Position numbers and translations under genes: made by a program
Part shown: positions 12,915 through 20,305 of the stretch, piece by piece
Layout: every line of letters begins with the position of its first letter
How positions within the stretch are numbered: the first letter of the stretch is position 1
Source of the DNA: Lachnospiraceae bacterium
Lineage (GTDB): Bacteria; Bacillota; Clostridia; Lachnospirales; Lachnospiraceae
Assembly: GCA_009774215.1 (NCBI GenBank)
Contig: VSNH01000059.1
Location: 1-20,305, forward strand
Direction of reading: 5' to 3'
Length of the DNA stretch: 20,305 bases
The notes under the pieces: model-generated
The model's database searches: none
What the model was told of the DNA's origin: nothing
What the model saw: the letters and a program-made list of their open reading frames with translations, nothing else

Positions 12915-14375
12915 TCAAGGTATATTTTTTACTTCTATTATCCGGTTAAGCATACCAACCAGCCTCTTTCTTTTCAGAAAAATCACACCGGTTAGTACAA
13001 CGCTGATCCCATAACGCAGCAAATTATAACTGTATGTAAACAATAATATAAATCCGATCAGCATAAAGGACAATGTAATCAGCAAGTACACTTTCATGCT
13101 ATAGGGTCTTGCCCCATCGCAAAATGCATCGCACACTTTATTCATAAAAATATAGTGTCCGACACTATAAACTATATAACATGCTAAAGTCGTATACCCG
13201 GCCGCACAATATCCAAACTGACTTATAAATATAAAATTCAGGAGAATATTTGAAATTGCGCCGATCACACTACCCGCTGTAATAAACTTTGTTTTTTCAT
13301 AATAAAATGCAAATTTGGCAAACAAATCATAGCTGTACATAAAATAGACGCTCATTGCAACCGGCGGCACAATCCATATCGCATCGTAATAAGACGCAGG
13401 TGCAAAAATCGCTACCGCCTCCGGAGCAAAAGCAATCAGAAGAACATTGACAATCGCTATTGCGCAAAGTGTAAGATATGCTATCGGTGCAATGGTTCCG
13501 ATTTGTTTTGTTTTTATTTTCTTATACATCCACGGACTGATCGTCTGCATCAACGCTGTATTAAAGAGCGTCATAATCAGGGAAATCGAATACGCGAGGC
13601 TGTATATTCCAGCCTCGTCTGCGCCGCACATGCGCTCAATCATAATCCGATCCGCACTGTTTAACACGGTCTGCGAAAGGTAATGCGGTATAAGAGGTAT
13701 ATTGAATAGGAGTGCATGTTTCCAAAATTTATAACAAAAAAATTTTTTTCCGCGCAGTATTTGTATCCAAAAAAACGCCGAATAACCTATCAATTCCACT
13801 AAGACAAGCCCTAAAATACGCGCTGTCACCTTATCCGCTGCATGAATAACAAAGAAAACACCCACTACTGGCTTTGCAATAGATACGGCAAGGGTGACTG
13901 TCACCAGCATTTTATAATGAAAGTGCACTCTCTGCGCCGCCGCCCAGAATCCAAATACGGCAGTCGTCCATATCATGACCAGCATGGCAAGCATTTGTAC
14001 GGTAGAAAGAGAAAACAAGTCATTCCAAAATTTTCGGAATATAAAATAAATCACTGTCCACCCTGCTACAAGCGTCGCAGATAATCCCTGAAGCGAGGAG
14101 GAAAAAAGCTTTTCCTCCTCCTCAAATTTGACAAGTCCCTGCGTATATACTCCATATGACAGATTCAGGGACACAAATATTGCGACAATTCCCAACCATG
14201 AATTGAAAACATTATACTGCCCATATTCCGCTGTTGATAACAATCTGGTAAATACCGGGGTCGTAATTAATGAAATGCCCTTTTGCAAGAAGGAGCAAAT
14301 CAAAAACCAGAAAGAAGCTTTTAACTGGATCGGAAAATTTCTATATTTTTCAATTATTTTTGTAATGGCATTCAC
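12915..14375 (-). CDS. Oligosaccharide flippase, Wzx type (MVF/MATE-like)
   Basis: A 486-aa polytopic protein with about 12-14 spans. The N-terminal segment SFLQKGISLITTPVFTRLLS followed by TAEYGQYNVFNSW is the Wzx/PST signature, and LSQTVLNSADRIMIERM (about 232-248) is the repeat of it in the second half. It would flip undecaprenyl-pyrophosphate-linked repeat units across the membrane for the EpsG-type polymerase encoded upstream. The start is a GTG with a poor ribosome site (GGATGGGG about 8 nt away). Upstream is the acyltransferase wreck, and it is the last intact gene of the polysaccharide locus. No terminator is visible between it and Rpn copy 2. Confidence 0.9.
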   Translation of the reverse strand: MNAITKIIEKYRNFPIQLKASFWFLICSFLQKGISLITTPVFTRLLSTAEYGQYNVFNSWLGIVAIFVSLNLSYGVYTQGLVKFEEEEKLFSSSLQGLSATLVAGWTVIYFIFRKFWNDLFSLSTVQMLAMLVMIWTTAVFGFWAAAQRVHFHYKMLVTVTLAVSIAKPVVGVFFVIHAADKVTARILGLVLVELIGYSAFFWIQILRGKKFFCYKFWKHALLFNIPLIPHYLSQTVLNSADRIMIERMCGADEAGIYSLAYSISLIMTLFNTALMQTISPWMYKKIKTKQIGTIAPIAYLTLCAIAIVNVLLIAFAPEAVAIFAPASYYDAIWIVPPVAMSVYFMYSYDLFAKFAFYYEKTKFITAGSVIGAISNILLNFIFISQFGYCAAGYTTLACYIVYSVGHYIFMNKVCDAFCDGARPYSMKVYLLITLSFMLIGFILLFTYSYNLLRYGISVVLTGVIFLKRKRLVGMLNRIIEVKNIP

Positions 14376-14441
14376 TTCGTTTTCCCCATCCCACGCTTAC
14401 GACACTGCCCACAAAATCTGTATCCATTCCAATCACCCACG

Positions 14442-14953
14442 TCAAGGCTTCCTGCCGCTGTCTGCCGGTTTCCCGATAAAAATTTTCATTTTTGTTCGCG
14501 CAAATACTTCGGAAAGGCAGATCATAAAATTCACGGATATGAAAAATACCAGCGTTTCTTCCACAACATATTTACCAGCAAAGTTACCTTTCCGCACAAT
14601 TTCTAACAGTTTACGGCTTATGCGAATTACCATATGATTGGTGCAGACAAAGACAATCAAATTTTCTCCTATATACCGCAAAATTGCTGCCAGTCCTTTT
14701 AACTTCCTGCAAATGAATAAGGCAATGCAAAAACAGCAAACAAACTATAGGCTATAAACAATGTAGGCAAAAAACACAATGCAGATTCTTATACCAGTCC
14801 GTCCGTGCCGCGAAACAGCAATGCCCAGAGGGGAGCGAAAAGATTCTCATCCTCTCTTATGTTCACAAGAAGCCACAGCAGCCAGTAACCAAGTCTAAAT
14901 GAAAAATACGGAACCAAAAGACTTCTTGCTTTCCTGGAAATTGTTTTCCCCAT
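14442..14953 (-). pseudogene. Broken acyltransferase (acyltransferase_3 / O-acetylase family)
   Basis: Two frames carry parts of one membrane acyltransferase. The upstream piece (14953-14789, 54 codons) reads MGKTISRKARSLLVPYFSFR and GYWLLWLLV, then ALLFRGTDGLV and a stop; RxxSLLVPYF and the GTDGL turn are typical of the family. The downstream piece (about 14796-14442) is in another frame with an internal TAG; it reads RKLKGLAAILRYIGENLIVF, VCTNHMVIRI, then a last membrane span and FARTKMKIFIGK. The family has about 330-350 residues; the first spans with the catalytic His and much of the centre are missing. Such enzymes O-acetylate surface polysaccharides, so this modification is probably lost. 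The stretch 14376-14997 holds no other gene. Confidence 0.75.
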
Positions 14954-14997
14954 CCATACTTTTCATCATCTTTTCCCATTTAGCCCGAAGGATGCCC

Positions 14998-16047
14998 CTA
15001 AGCTTCATCCAACATGTTTAAAAATTTTTCAAGACACCACACCAGCCATTTCTGGTCGCCTGTCATATGGTCTGTACAGTGCGGCCAAAACTCCTGCCGT
15101 ATCGGCCCTTCCCAATCCTGAAACCACTCGTTCATCGGACGGGGCATGGGTGTCTTCTTCGGTATCGTAAATTCCGGATAAAGCCTCTGAAATATCTCAC
15201 GAATCAGATATTTATTTTCACCTCTGCGTATACGTTCATAATCAAGCGGCTCTGCTAAATAAGTTTCTACATACGGTAAAACTCTTGAAATACCCGCCGC
15301 ATCTAATGCGTTGATATAAGAACCAACTGATTCTTTAAAGAAGAATTTGCTTAAAAATTTGTGTACATCTATATAACCATCTGCAATATAATCATAATAG
15401 GGCTTACAAACCATCTCCGAATCTTTTAAAGCCTGATAAGGTTTAACATAAGAATATCTGTCAACAAAGTCTCCCACCAGCCACTCTTTTGAAAACAAAC
15501 CATCTAACCCACCATAAAGCGAATCTGCCGATTCCCCAAAGATCAAACCGTCTATGCCGTCCGCCTTCGCCTGCAAAGCCGCCCTGTATATTTGAACCTC
15601 GATAGAATGAATTGGCATTCCCTTATGCGCCATCAATATCGGCGCATACTTTTCAAAGTCTTCCCAATATACCTCAACAATTCTATGATCCAAGCCACAT
15701 TCCTTAGCGTATCTCGCCGCCGCAGACGTTTCATCCACTACGTCAACACCCGGCACAACACATTTAAATGTATATGCAATAGAGCCTTTCGGCATGAACT
15801 TCGCAAGGATTGCCGAGTCAATTCCTCCGCTTAAAGCCAAAGCCATCTTTCTGTCTGCAACCGCCTGCTCCACCCGTGTTTTCAAATACTCTTCCAACTG
15901 CCCGCTGTTATGAATTGCCTTCCTGTCGTTTGTACCCCTCCCCCTAAAAATTTGAGGAGTCATCCCTTCCTTAAAACATTTCGTGTCATCTGCAATCGTC
16001 CGAAACATCAAAAACGAGCTCATGCAATATTTTTTATCTACTACCAT
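14998..16047 (-). CDS. Stand-alone asparagine-synthetase-type ligase domain
   Basis: A 349-aa protein with the ATP-pyrophosphatase fold of asparagine synthetase B. The PP-loop LSGGIDSA (72-79) binds ATP, and FGESADSLYGG (170-180) replaces the family's GEGADELFGGY. The N-terminal glutaminase domain, with its catalytic Cys2, is missing; in its place are about 50 unrelated residues. It therefore cannot make its own ammonia from glutamine, and must use free ammonia, a partner, or another amine. Relatives of this type form amides or adenylate carboxylates in polysaccharide and natural-product loci. The position right after the LicD and cytidylyltransferase genes suggests it works on the same glycan or its activated substituent. 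A GAGAGGA site lies 8 nt before the ATG. Confidence 0.78.
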   Translation of the reverse strand: MVVDKKYCMSSFLMFRTIADDTKCFKEGMTPQIFRGRGTNDRKAIHNSGQLEEYLKTRVEQAVADRKMALALSGGIDSAILAKFMPKGSIAYTFKCVVPGVDVVDETSAAARYAKECGLDHRIVEVYWEDFEKYAPILMAHKGMPIHSIEVQIYRAALQAKADGIDGLIFGESADSLYGGLDGLFSKEWLVGDFVDRYSYVKPYQALKDSEMVCKPYYDYIADGYIDVHKFLSKFFFKESVGSYINALDAAGISRVLPYVETYLAEPLDYERIRRGENKYLIREIFQRLYPEFTIPKKTPMPRPMNEWFQDWEGPIRQEFWPHCTDHMTGDQKWLVWCLEKFLNMLDEA

Positions 16048-16126
16048 TGTAATATCCTCTCTGTCCTAAATAATTGATAGATCCCTTCAAAACGTTTGCC
16101 GGTCTGCGTCGTTGTATCTGGATATC

Positions 16127-16561
16127 TTATTTAACATCCATCAAATCCTGATCCCTGACCGCCTTTAGGGCCTTCCTAATCTGCGTTGACGAAGTCCCCT
16201 GTGTATACGGAAAATATACGATCTGAATCCCGGCTTCCTGAAACTCTTTTTCGTACTCCTTCCATTTTTCAGTCTCATACCAGTCATCCCCAACAAACAA
16301 AAAATCTGCACCGAGCTTTTTACAGGCGGCCAGCTTGTCCATATCATACTGAGGCACAGCAGCGTCTACATACTTGCAGCTCCGCACAATCTCAATGCGA
16401 TCCTCAAACGGTATCATCGCTTTCTTCCCTTTATAGCTGACCAGCTCGTCCACCGTGACACCGACAATCAGTTTATCGCACATCCCTTTTGCGTTTTTAA
16501 GAAGGTTTAAATGGCCTATGTGGAAAAGGTCATAAACGCCTGTGGTGTAACCGATAGTCAT
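16127..16561 (-). CDS. TagD-like cytidylyltransferase (glycerol-3-phosphate type)
   Basis: A 144-aa nucleotidyltransferase of the size of TagD/GCT. It has the HIGH motif (14-17), GDDW (91-94) and TSSTQIRK (123-130), all at the expected spacing. TagD makes CDP-glycerol from CTP and glycerol 3-phosphate. Here the usual RTEGIS-T-T segment reads YTQGTSST, so the substrate could be another phospho-alcohol; NCBI-style naming would be adenylyl/cytidylyltransferase family. Its ATG overlaps the licD-like stop (ATGA), which indicates coupled translation and a shared pathway: this enzyme activates, LicD transfers. No teichoic-acid polymerase (TagF/TagB) lies in the window, so teichoic acid synthesis is less likely than decoration of the capsule repeat unit. 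Confidence 0.85.
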   Translation of the reverse strand: MTIGYTTGVYDLFHIGHLNLLKNAKGMCDKLIVGVTVDELVSYKGKKAMIPFEDRIEIVRSCKYVDAAVPQYDMDKLAACKKLGADFLFVGDDWYETEKWKEYEKEFQEAGIQIVYFPYTQGTSSTQIRKALKAVRDQDLMDVK

Positions 16562-17421
16562 ATCTCTTTTCTCCTCATTCTCTTATCAAGCTGTTTATAA
16601 TATGTATAGGGACGCTTTACATCCACAATCCCATTTTCACCACAATGAGATTCCTGTTCTTTTACAGGCGGCAGCTTCATGTAATCGCCAAACTGACAGG
16701 TTAAATATGCTTTCCAATTACAGGGGCATCGCATACTGGTAGTTTCAAATGGTAACACGACATAATCGTCAAACCATGCTTTTTTAAATACCAGATTCAG
16801 CGACTTCAATCTAACCGACCAGATATATGCGGTATATTGAGAGTCATCAAATTTACATTTAGAAGTAAGTCTTTTCCATAAATTCATATAAAAATTGCGA
16901 CCTACTACAAGGTTCACGGGTTTTGTTACAATCCACAAAAGTTTTCCGCCTTTTGTTCTTCCAATATCGAATGAACCGAACTTTTTTTCATTTAGCCGTA
17001 TTAATATCTCTATCAAACTGCAAAATATCTTTCTTCTTATTTTATTACAGGGCACTCCGCTTAAAGGCATTATATCTATATATATACCAGAGTAATTACT
17101 TGCAATTCCATTTCTATAGCGCTCTATAAACGTTGTGTTAATATCATGAACCTTTGCGAAAAAAAGACCTCGTTCACATAGAGTTTTGCTATTAATAAGC
17201 TTAAGATTGTCCGGCAATTCTTTTGGGGCAATATCCATAAAGAGCTCAAAATCTTTGTCGGGCATTGCAATATCCAGATCGTCATCCCACGGAATAAATC
17301 CCTGATGCCGCACCGCTCCCAGACAGGTGCCTCCTATAGCATAATATCGCAAAGTATGTTTAGCGCATATTTTATCGATTTCTATAAATATTTCTAAAAT
17401 CTTTTGCTGCACTTCATTCAT
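16558..17421 (-). CDS. LicD-family phosphotransferase
   Basis: About 287 aa. LicD proteins transfer phosphocholine, or another CDP-activated phospho-group, to cell-surface glycans, and are nucleotidyltransferase-fold enzymes. The signature GTCLGAVRHQGFIPWDDDLD (31-50) has the metal-binding Asp triplet intact, and YMKLPP with DY just before it occurs near the C-terminus as in the family. I prefer the ATG at 17421 (AGAGGA 8 nt upstream) to the GTG one codon earlier. There is no licA/licB/licC set for choline, and the partner is a TagD-like enzyme instead, so phosphoglycerol or a related phospho-alcohol is the more likely group. The protein lies downstream of the polymerase gene after a 121-nt gap that shows no terminator. 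Confidence 0.88.
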   Translation of the reverse strand: MNEVQQKILEIFIEIDKICAKHTLRYYAIGGTCLGAVRHQGFIPWDDDLDIAMPDKDFELFMDIAPKELPDNLKLINSKTLCERGLFFAKVHDINTTFIERYRNGIASNYSGIYIDIMPLSGVPCNKIRRKIFCSLIEILIRLNEKKFGSFDIGRTKGGKLLWIVTKPVNLVVGRNFYMNLWKRLTSKCKFDDSQYTAYIWSVRLKSLNLVFKKAWFDDYVVLPFETTSMRCPCNWKAYLTCQFGDYMKLPPVKEQESHCGENGIVDVKRPYTYYKQLDKRMRRKEI

Positions 17422-17542
17422 CACTATATTCCTCTTATCGCTTTTATGTATCTGATAACCGGACTCCCTATATAGCTATCAACATTTATGTCTTAAAATC
17501 CACCTTTCTCTCGTAATCCCCTTTCCCTTCTGCTGCCTTTCT

Positions 17543-18640
17543 TTAATTTGATGTCCAAAATTCCATATTCATGGTATAGGGTAAATACACACTGCCTTCT
17601 TCTAACAAAATTCTAAAATTAGGATAAGACACCAGCAGAATTACCATAAGCAAAATAAATCTGTAAGAAATCTTTTTAGTATTATATATTGTTCTGGCAA
17701 ACAAAAACGTCTGCATAAAATACAAGGATTGCAAACCTCTTCCCGCAAAGATCGCAGTAATATTTCCACACATTCCCAATACGAAAACCGAAAGCGTATA
17801 AGCATTTAAATAAAACACGGATTTTTCATCTTTATTTTGTCTGCTCAATATTTCGACAAACAGTATCAAAACCAATATTCTCTTAATCATGGTTATATAA
17901 GTAATACGCTCTGACATTCCCGGATCGTAAACAGTGGCATAATATATCACCTTTGTCTGCAAAAGCTCAATTGGTATCAGCCTTGCCACACTGATAAGAA
18001 CATCCGCCCTAATACAAACAAACAATACCAGGGATACCGCTGCCACAATATAATACTGCTTTTTTGCATATTCATGATTCGCAATAAAATACATAGGTAT
18101 AAAAACCAAGGCAGTAACATGGAATAAACTTGCCAGCAAGATTAGTAGTCCAAACTTCACTATCTCCTTATTGATAGCATATTTGATAGAAAACAGCAAA
18201 ATAGCTATCGATATACCCTGTCGTATGATTCCCATGTCAAATGGCAAAAATATACTCATAAAATACATGAGCATACATACTATTCTTACATCGGTTTCTT
18301 TTTCGATGTATATAATTTTTGGTATAACAGCCGCAGCACTGCATAAGATAATGAGGAGTCCAAAACTCGGCGCAATCCACATCAAAAATAAATAACCCCA
18401 TTCAAAATGTATTCTTGATGCCATTTCCATAAAATCTCTCGAAAATCGCCGAGACAGCTCGTAATACCGTTGGTAAGCCAGATAATCATAGCCAACCCTA
18501 TATCTAAATGCAGCCAAAACAAACAATACAAAGCCAAATATGCGACACGCCACAATATCCACACGCTTATTTCTGTTTGGCGCCATGCAAACATATACTG
18601 CTATTAATATCATTGATAACCATATTATGTAATATATCAT
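17543..18640 (-). CDS. EpsG-family polysaccharide polymerase (Wzy-type)
   Basis: A 365-aa protein with about ten membrane spans. EpsG landmarks are present: FRYRVGYDYLAYQRYY (about 45-60), HFEWGYLFL (about 78-86), IIRQGISIAILLFSIKYA (about 138-155), and LLASLFHVTALVFIP (about 168-182). It would join lipid-linked repeat units on the outer face of the membrane. The ATG follows the upstream glycosyltransferase stop by 2 nt, with AGAGG close by. Codons are AT-rich, unlike the housekeeping genes at 3300-9200, as is usual for such loci. Confidence 0.88.
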   Translation of the reverse strand: MIYYIIWLSMILIAVYVCMAPNRNKRVDIVACRIFGFVLFVLAAFRYRVGYDYLAYQRYYELSRRFSRDFMEMASRIHFEWGYLFLMWIAPSFGLLIILCSAAAVIPKIIYIEKETDVRIVCMLMYFMSIFLPFDMGIIRQGISIAILLFSIKYAINKEIVKFGLLILLASLFHVTALVFIPMYFIANHEYAKKQYYIVAAVSLVLFVCIRADVLISVARLIPIELLQTKVIYYATVYDPGMSERITYITMIKRILVLILFVEILSRQNKDEKSVFYLNAYTLSVFVLGMCGNITAIFAGRGLQSLYFMQTFLFARTIYNTKKISYRFILLMVILLVSYPNFRILLEEGSVYLPYTMNMEFWTSN

Positions 18641-18642
18641 TT

Positions 18643-19755
18643 CTACCTCTGCAGACTTTCATAAAACGTCTGTAATTTCTTACTTTCCTCTTCTATCGCA
18701 TACCCCTGCGCTTTTAATGCTTCATCTGAATCTGCCATTCTTCCGTCCTCAATATGGCTTCGTATATAATCTACCCAGACAGACTTACTACCATCAATCG
18801 GCAAATAAACCGTTGTTGGAAGAAGTCCGGTACTTCTTGGAATGTATTCTGAAAACAGGCACACCAAACCGTTCGCCTGCGCTTCTATTCCTGCAATTCC
18901 CAATCCCTCAAAAAGCGACGGCATACAAAAAATATCAAAAATGTTCAGCCATTCATCGATATTATCGCGTGCCCCCACCACCCAGACATTATTTTTACAA
19001 TGTAGTTCACCTATCCTTTTTTCAATATCATCCTTCAAATCTCCTTCACCAACCAAAACTAAAAGATAGTCTTCATTTTCTTTTCGCAATTCATTTATTA
19101 CATCCAGCATGAACAAAGGATTTTTTTGAAAGTGCAGTCGTCCGACCATACCAATTATATATTTTGACTTTATTCCATACTGTCGTCTTAGTTCTTCACG
19201 AATCTTCGGACTATAAACATACCGCTTAACATCAATGGCATTTTTGATAATGTTTATTTTCCCCTCAGCCATCATTTTTTCTCCATAAAGCCATTTTCCC
19301 GCATCTTCCGAGCAGGCAAAAAAATAATTGGCATTACTATTATTTAAAACACGAAAATATTTATTTATAACTAGCTTAAAGATATTATGAGTCATTACCT
19401 TTGTGTTGTGGCTGTGAGAAATCCTGTGCGGAATACCACACTCCTTCGCCCATTTGAGCACAAGCCCGTTTGCTGAATCCATATGCGCATGTACAACCTC
19501 ATAATTCCCATTAAGAAAGAGAGCCCTGAGTTGCTTCCGATACTGCAGGAAATTCTTATTTTTATAGGGAAGATGATATATGTTACAGCCATAGCCGCAA
19601 ACCTCGTCGTCATAAACGCCTTTATCATACCCCTGTACTGCAAAATCTATTTCTACTTTGTTTAAATCCATATGCCGCAGATAATTCATAACAAATGCTT
19701 CCGTACCGCCGCGCTGTAAAGCATTTCCCAATATATATATAATTCGAACTCCCAC
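18643..19755 (-). CDS. Glycosyltransferase, GT4 family
   Basis: A 370-aa GT-B retaining glycosyltransferase, cytoplasmic or membrane-associated. N-terminal NALQRGGTEAFVMNYLRHMD (11-30) is the glycine-rich acceptor-side loop, and HAHMDSANGL (about 89-98) follows. In the donor half are GMVGRLHFQKNP (about 202-213) and the E-x7-E pair Glu283/Glu291 in FEGLGIAGIE. The sugar donor cannot be read from sequence. The start is a GTG with GGAG only 4 nt upstream. It is nearly fused to the polymerase gene (2-nt gap), so both belong to one transcript. Confidence 0.92.
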   Translation of the reverse strand: MGVRIIYILGNALQRGGTEAFVMNYLRHMDLNKVEIDFAVQGYDKGVYDDEVCGYGCNIYHLPYKNKNFLQYRKQLRALFLNGNYEVVHAHMDSANGLVLKWAKECGIPHRISHSHNTKVMTHNIFKLVINKYFRVLNNSNANYFFACSEDAGKWLYGEKMMAEGKINIIKNAIDVKRYVYSPKIREELRRQYGIKSKYIIGMVGRLHFQKNPLFMLDVINELRKENEDYLLVLVGEGDLKDDIEKRIGELHCKNNVWVVGARDNIDEWLNIFDIFCMPSLFEGLGIAGIEAQANGLVCLFSEYIPRSTGLLPTTVYLPIDGSKSVWVDYIRSHIEDGRMADSDEALKAQGYAIEEESKKLQTFYESLQR

Positions 19756-19804
19756 TTTTCTCCAACCTTTTTAGAATGACTTTGTACTCCATAAACTATT
19801 CGTT

Positions 19805-20305
19805 TTATTTCGCCAAAATTTGACTAAATAATTCTTCCCAGCCTGATAGCACCTCATGTTCATCCGTTTTTGGGGTGTTTTGATATACAGCGGTTCCTGC
19901 AATCTCTTCATGCATATATCTTGCTAACATCTCGGCATCATCAGGCAAAAAATACCTGACTTTTTCGTAATCACCCACTGTTTCATATGCATAGGGAAGC
20001 CGACTTACCAGCATCGATTTATTTGTCCTCTTAAATTCCTCAATAGGCATACCATATGTCTCAAGCTTGGACGGAAATATCAGGCAGTCAACATTATTAT
20101 ATAATCTGAATAAATCTTCCCTTTCCAATAAACCAACCCACAGAATCTGAGAAATATCTTTGTATTTTTTCCATATGCTTTTACTATATCTCCCCATAGA
20201 AGGATCAATTGTTAATATAACCTGAAAATTATCATTATATTTTTCTGTTAGCAGTTTACAAGCCTCACATATCACTTCAAAATTCTTAAACACCCTTGGT
20301 AATGC
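19805..20305 (-). CDS. Glycosyltransferase, GT4 family (start lies beyond the window)
   Basis: The C-terminal 166 residues of a GT4 enzyme. The frame stays open to the right edge: ALPRVFKNFEVICEAC is the usual donor-domain entry (R-x-x-K-N). The E-x7-E motif is in KLETYGMPIEE, after LYNNVDCLIFPS. The GTG at 20293 is internal, not a real start. The protein ends at a TAA at 19805, 49 nt before the next glycosyltransferase. It differs enough from that enzyme to add another sugar of the repeat unit. Confidence 0.9.
   Translation of the reverse strand, partial: ALPRVFKNFEVICEACKLLTEKYNDNFQVILTIDPSMGRYSKSIWKKYKDISQILWVGLLEREDLFRLYNNVDCLIFPSKLETYGMPIEEFKRTNKSMLVSRLPYAYETVGDYEKVRYFLPDDAEMLARYMHEEIAGTAVYQNTPKTDEHEVLSGWEELFSQILAK

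Noticed and set aside
16127..17421. Phosphocholine decoration pathway
   Set aside because: LicD is present, but no choline kinase, transporter or LicC-type cytidylyltransferase is in the window; the partner is TagD-like.

Overview
The window looks like part of a Clostridia chromosome, most likely Lachnospiraceae. This is inferred from the low-to-mid GC content, the strong AGGAGG-type ribosome binding sites, a DUF5711-like protein next to a CvpA-like protein, a mixed-type phosphofructokinase, Rpn-family nuclease remnants with REEG tails, and an EpsG-type polymerase locus. Every protein gene is on the minus strand; only the tRNA gene and its own signals are on plus. Transcription therefore runs from right to left.

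Right to left, positions 20305-12915 hold the downstream end of an AT-rich surface-polysaccharide locus. It contains two GT4 glycosyltransferases (one cut by the window edge), an EpsG/Wzy-type polymerase, a LicD-family phosphotransferase overlapping a TagD-like cytidylyltransferase by ATGA, a stand-alone asparagine-synthetase ligase domain, a broken acyltransferase and a Wzx-type flippase. Together they would build a repeat unit, decorate it with a CDP-activated phospho-substituent and possibly an amide, flip it and polymerise it. O-acylation appears to have been lost.

Positions 12914-9463 are a scarred accessory strip. Two decayed Rpn-nuclease copies in the same orientation flank an alpha/beta hydrolase, a 128-bp MITE-like element, a nested inverted repeat, a transposase fragment and a VanZ-family membrane gene whose 3' end lies in that fragment. 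The strip stops at a tRNA-Ser(CGA) gene with its own promoter and terminator.

Positions 9195-3277 are housekeeping genes: tadA; a palindromic repeat; a strong promoter; an undescribed 53-aa protein; phosphofructokinase; dnaX; a three-way-junction repeat; ybaB; recR; and galM, which ends in a clear intrinsic terminator. Positions 3185-136 hold a cell-envelope group: a LysM protein with an acidic linker, a DUF5711-like protein and a CvpA-like membrane protein. A consensus promoter then points out of the left edge.

The window has no CRISPR array, prophage or complete IS. The most interesting points are the LicD/cytidylyltransferase/AsnB-like module, several highly structured repeats placed between housekeeping genes, the insertion-shaped VanZ end, and the short gene leading into pfk-dnaX.
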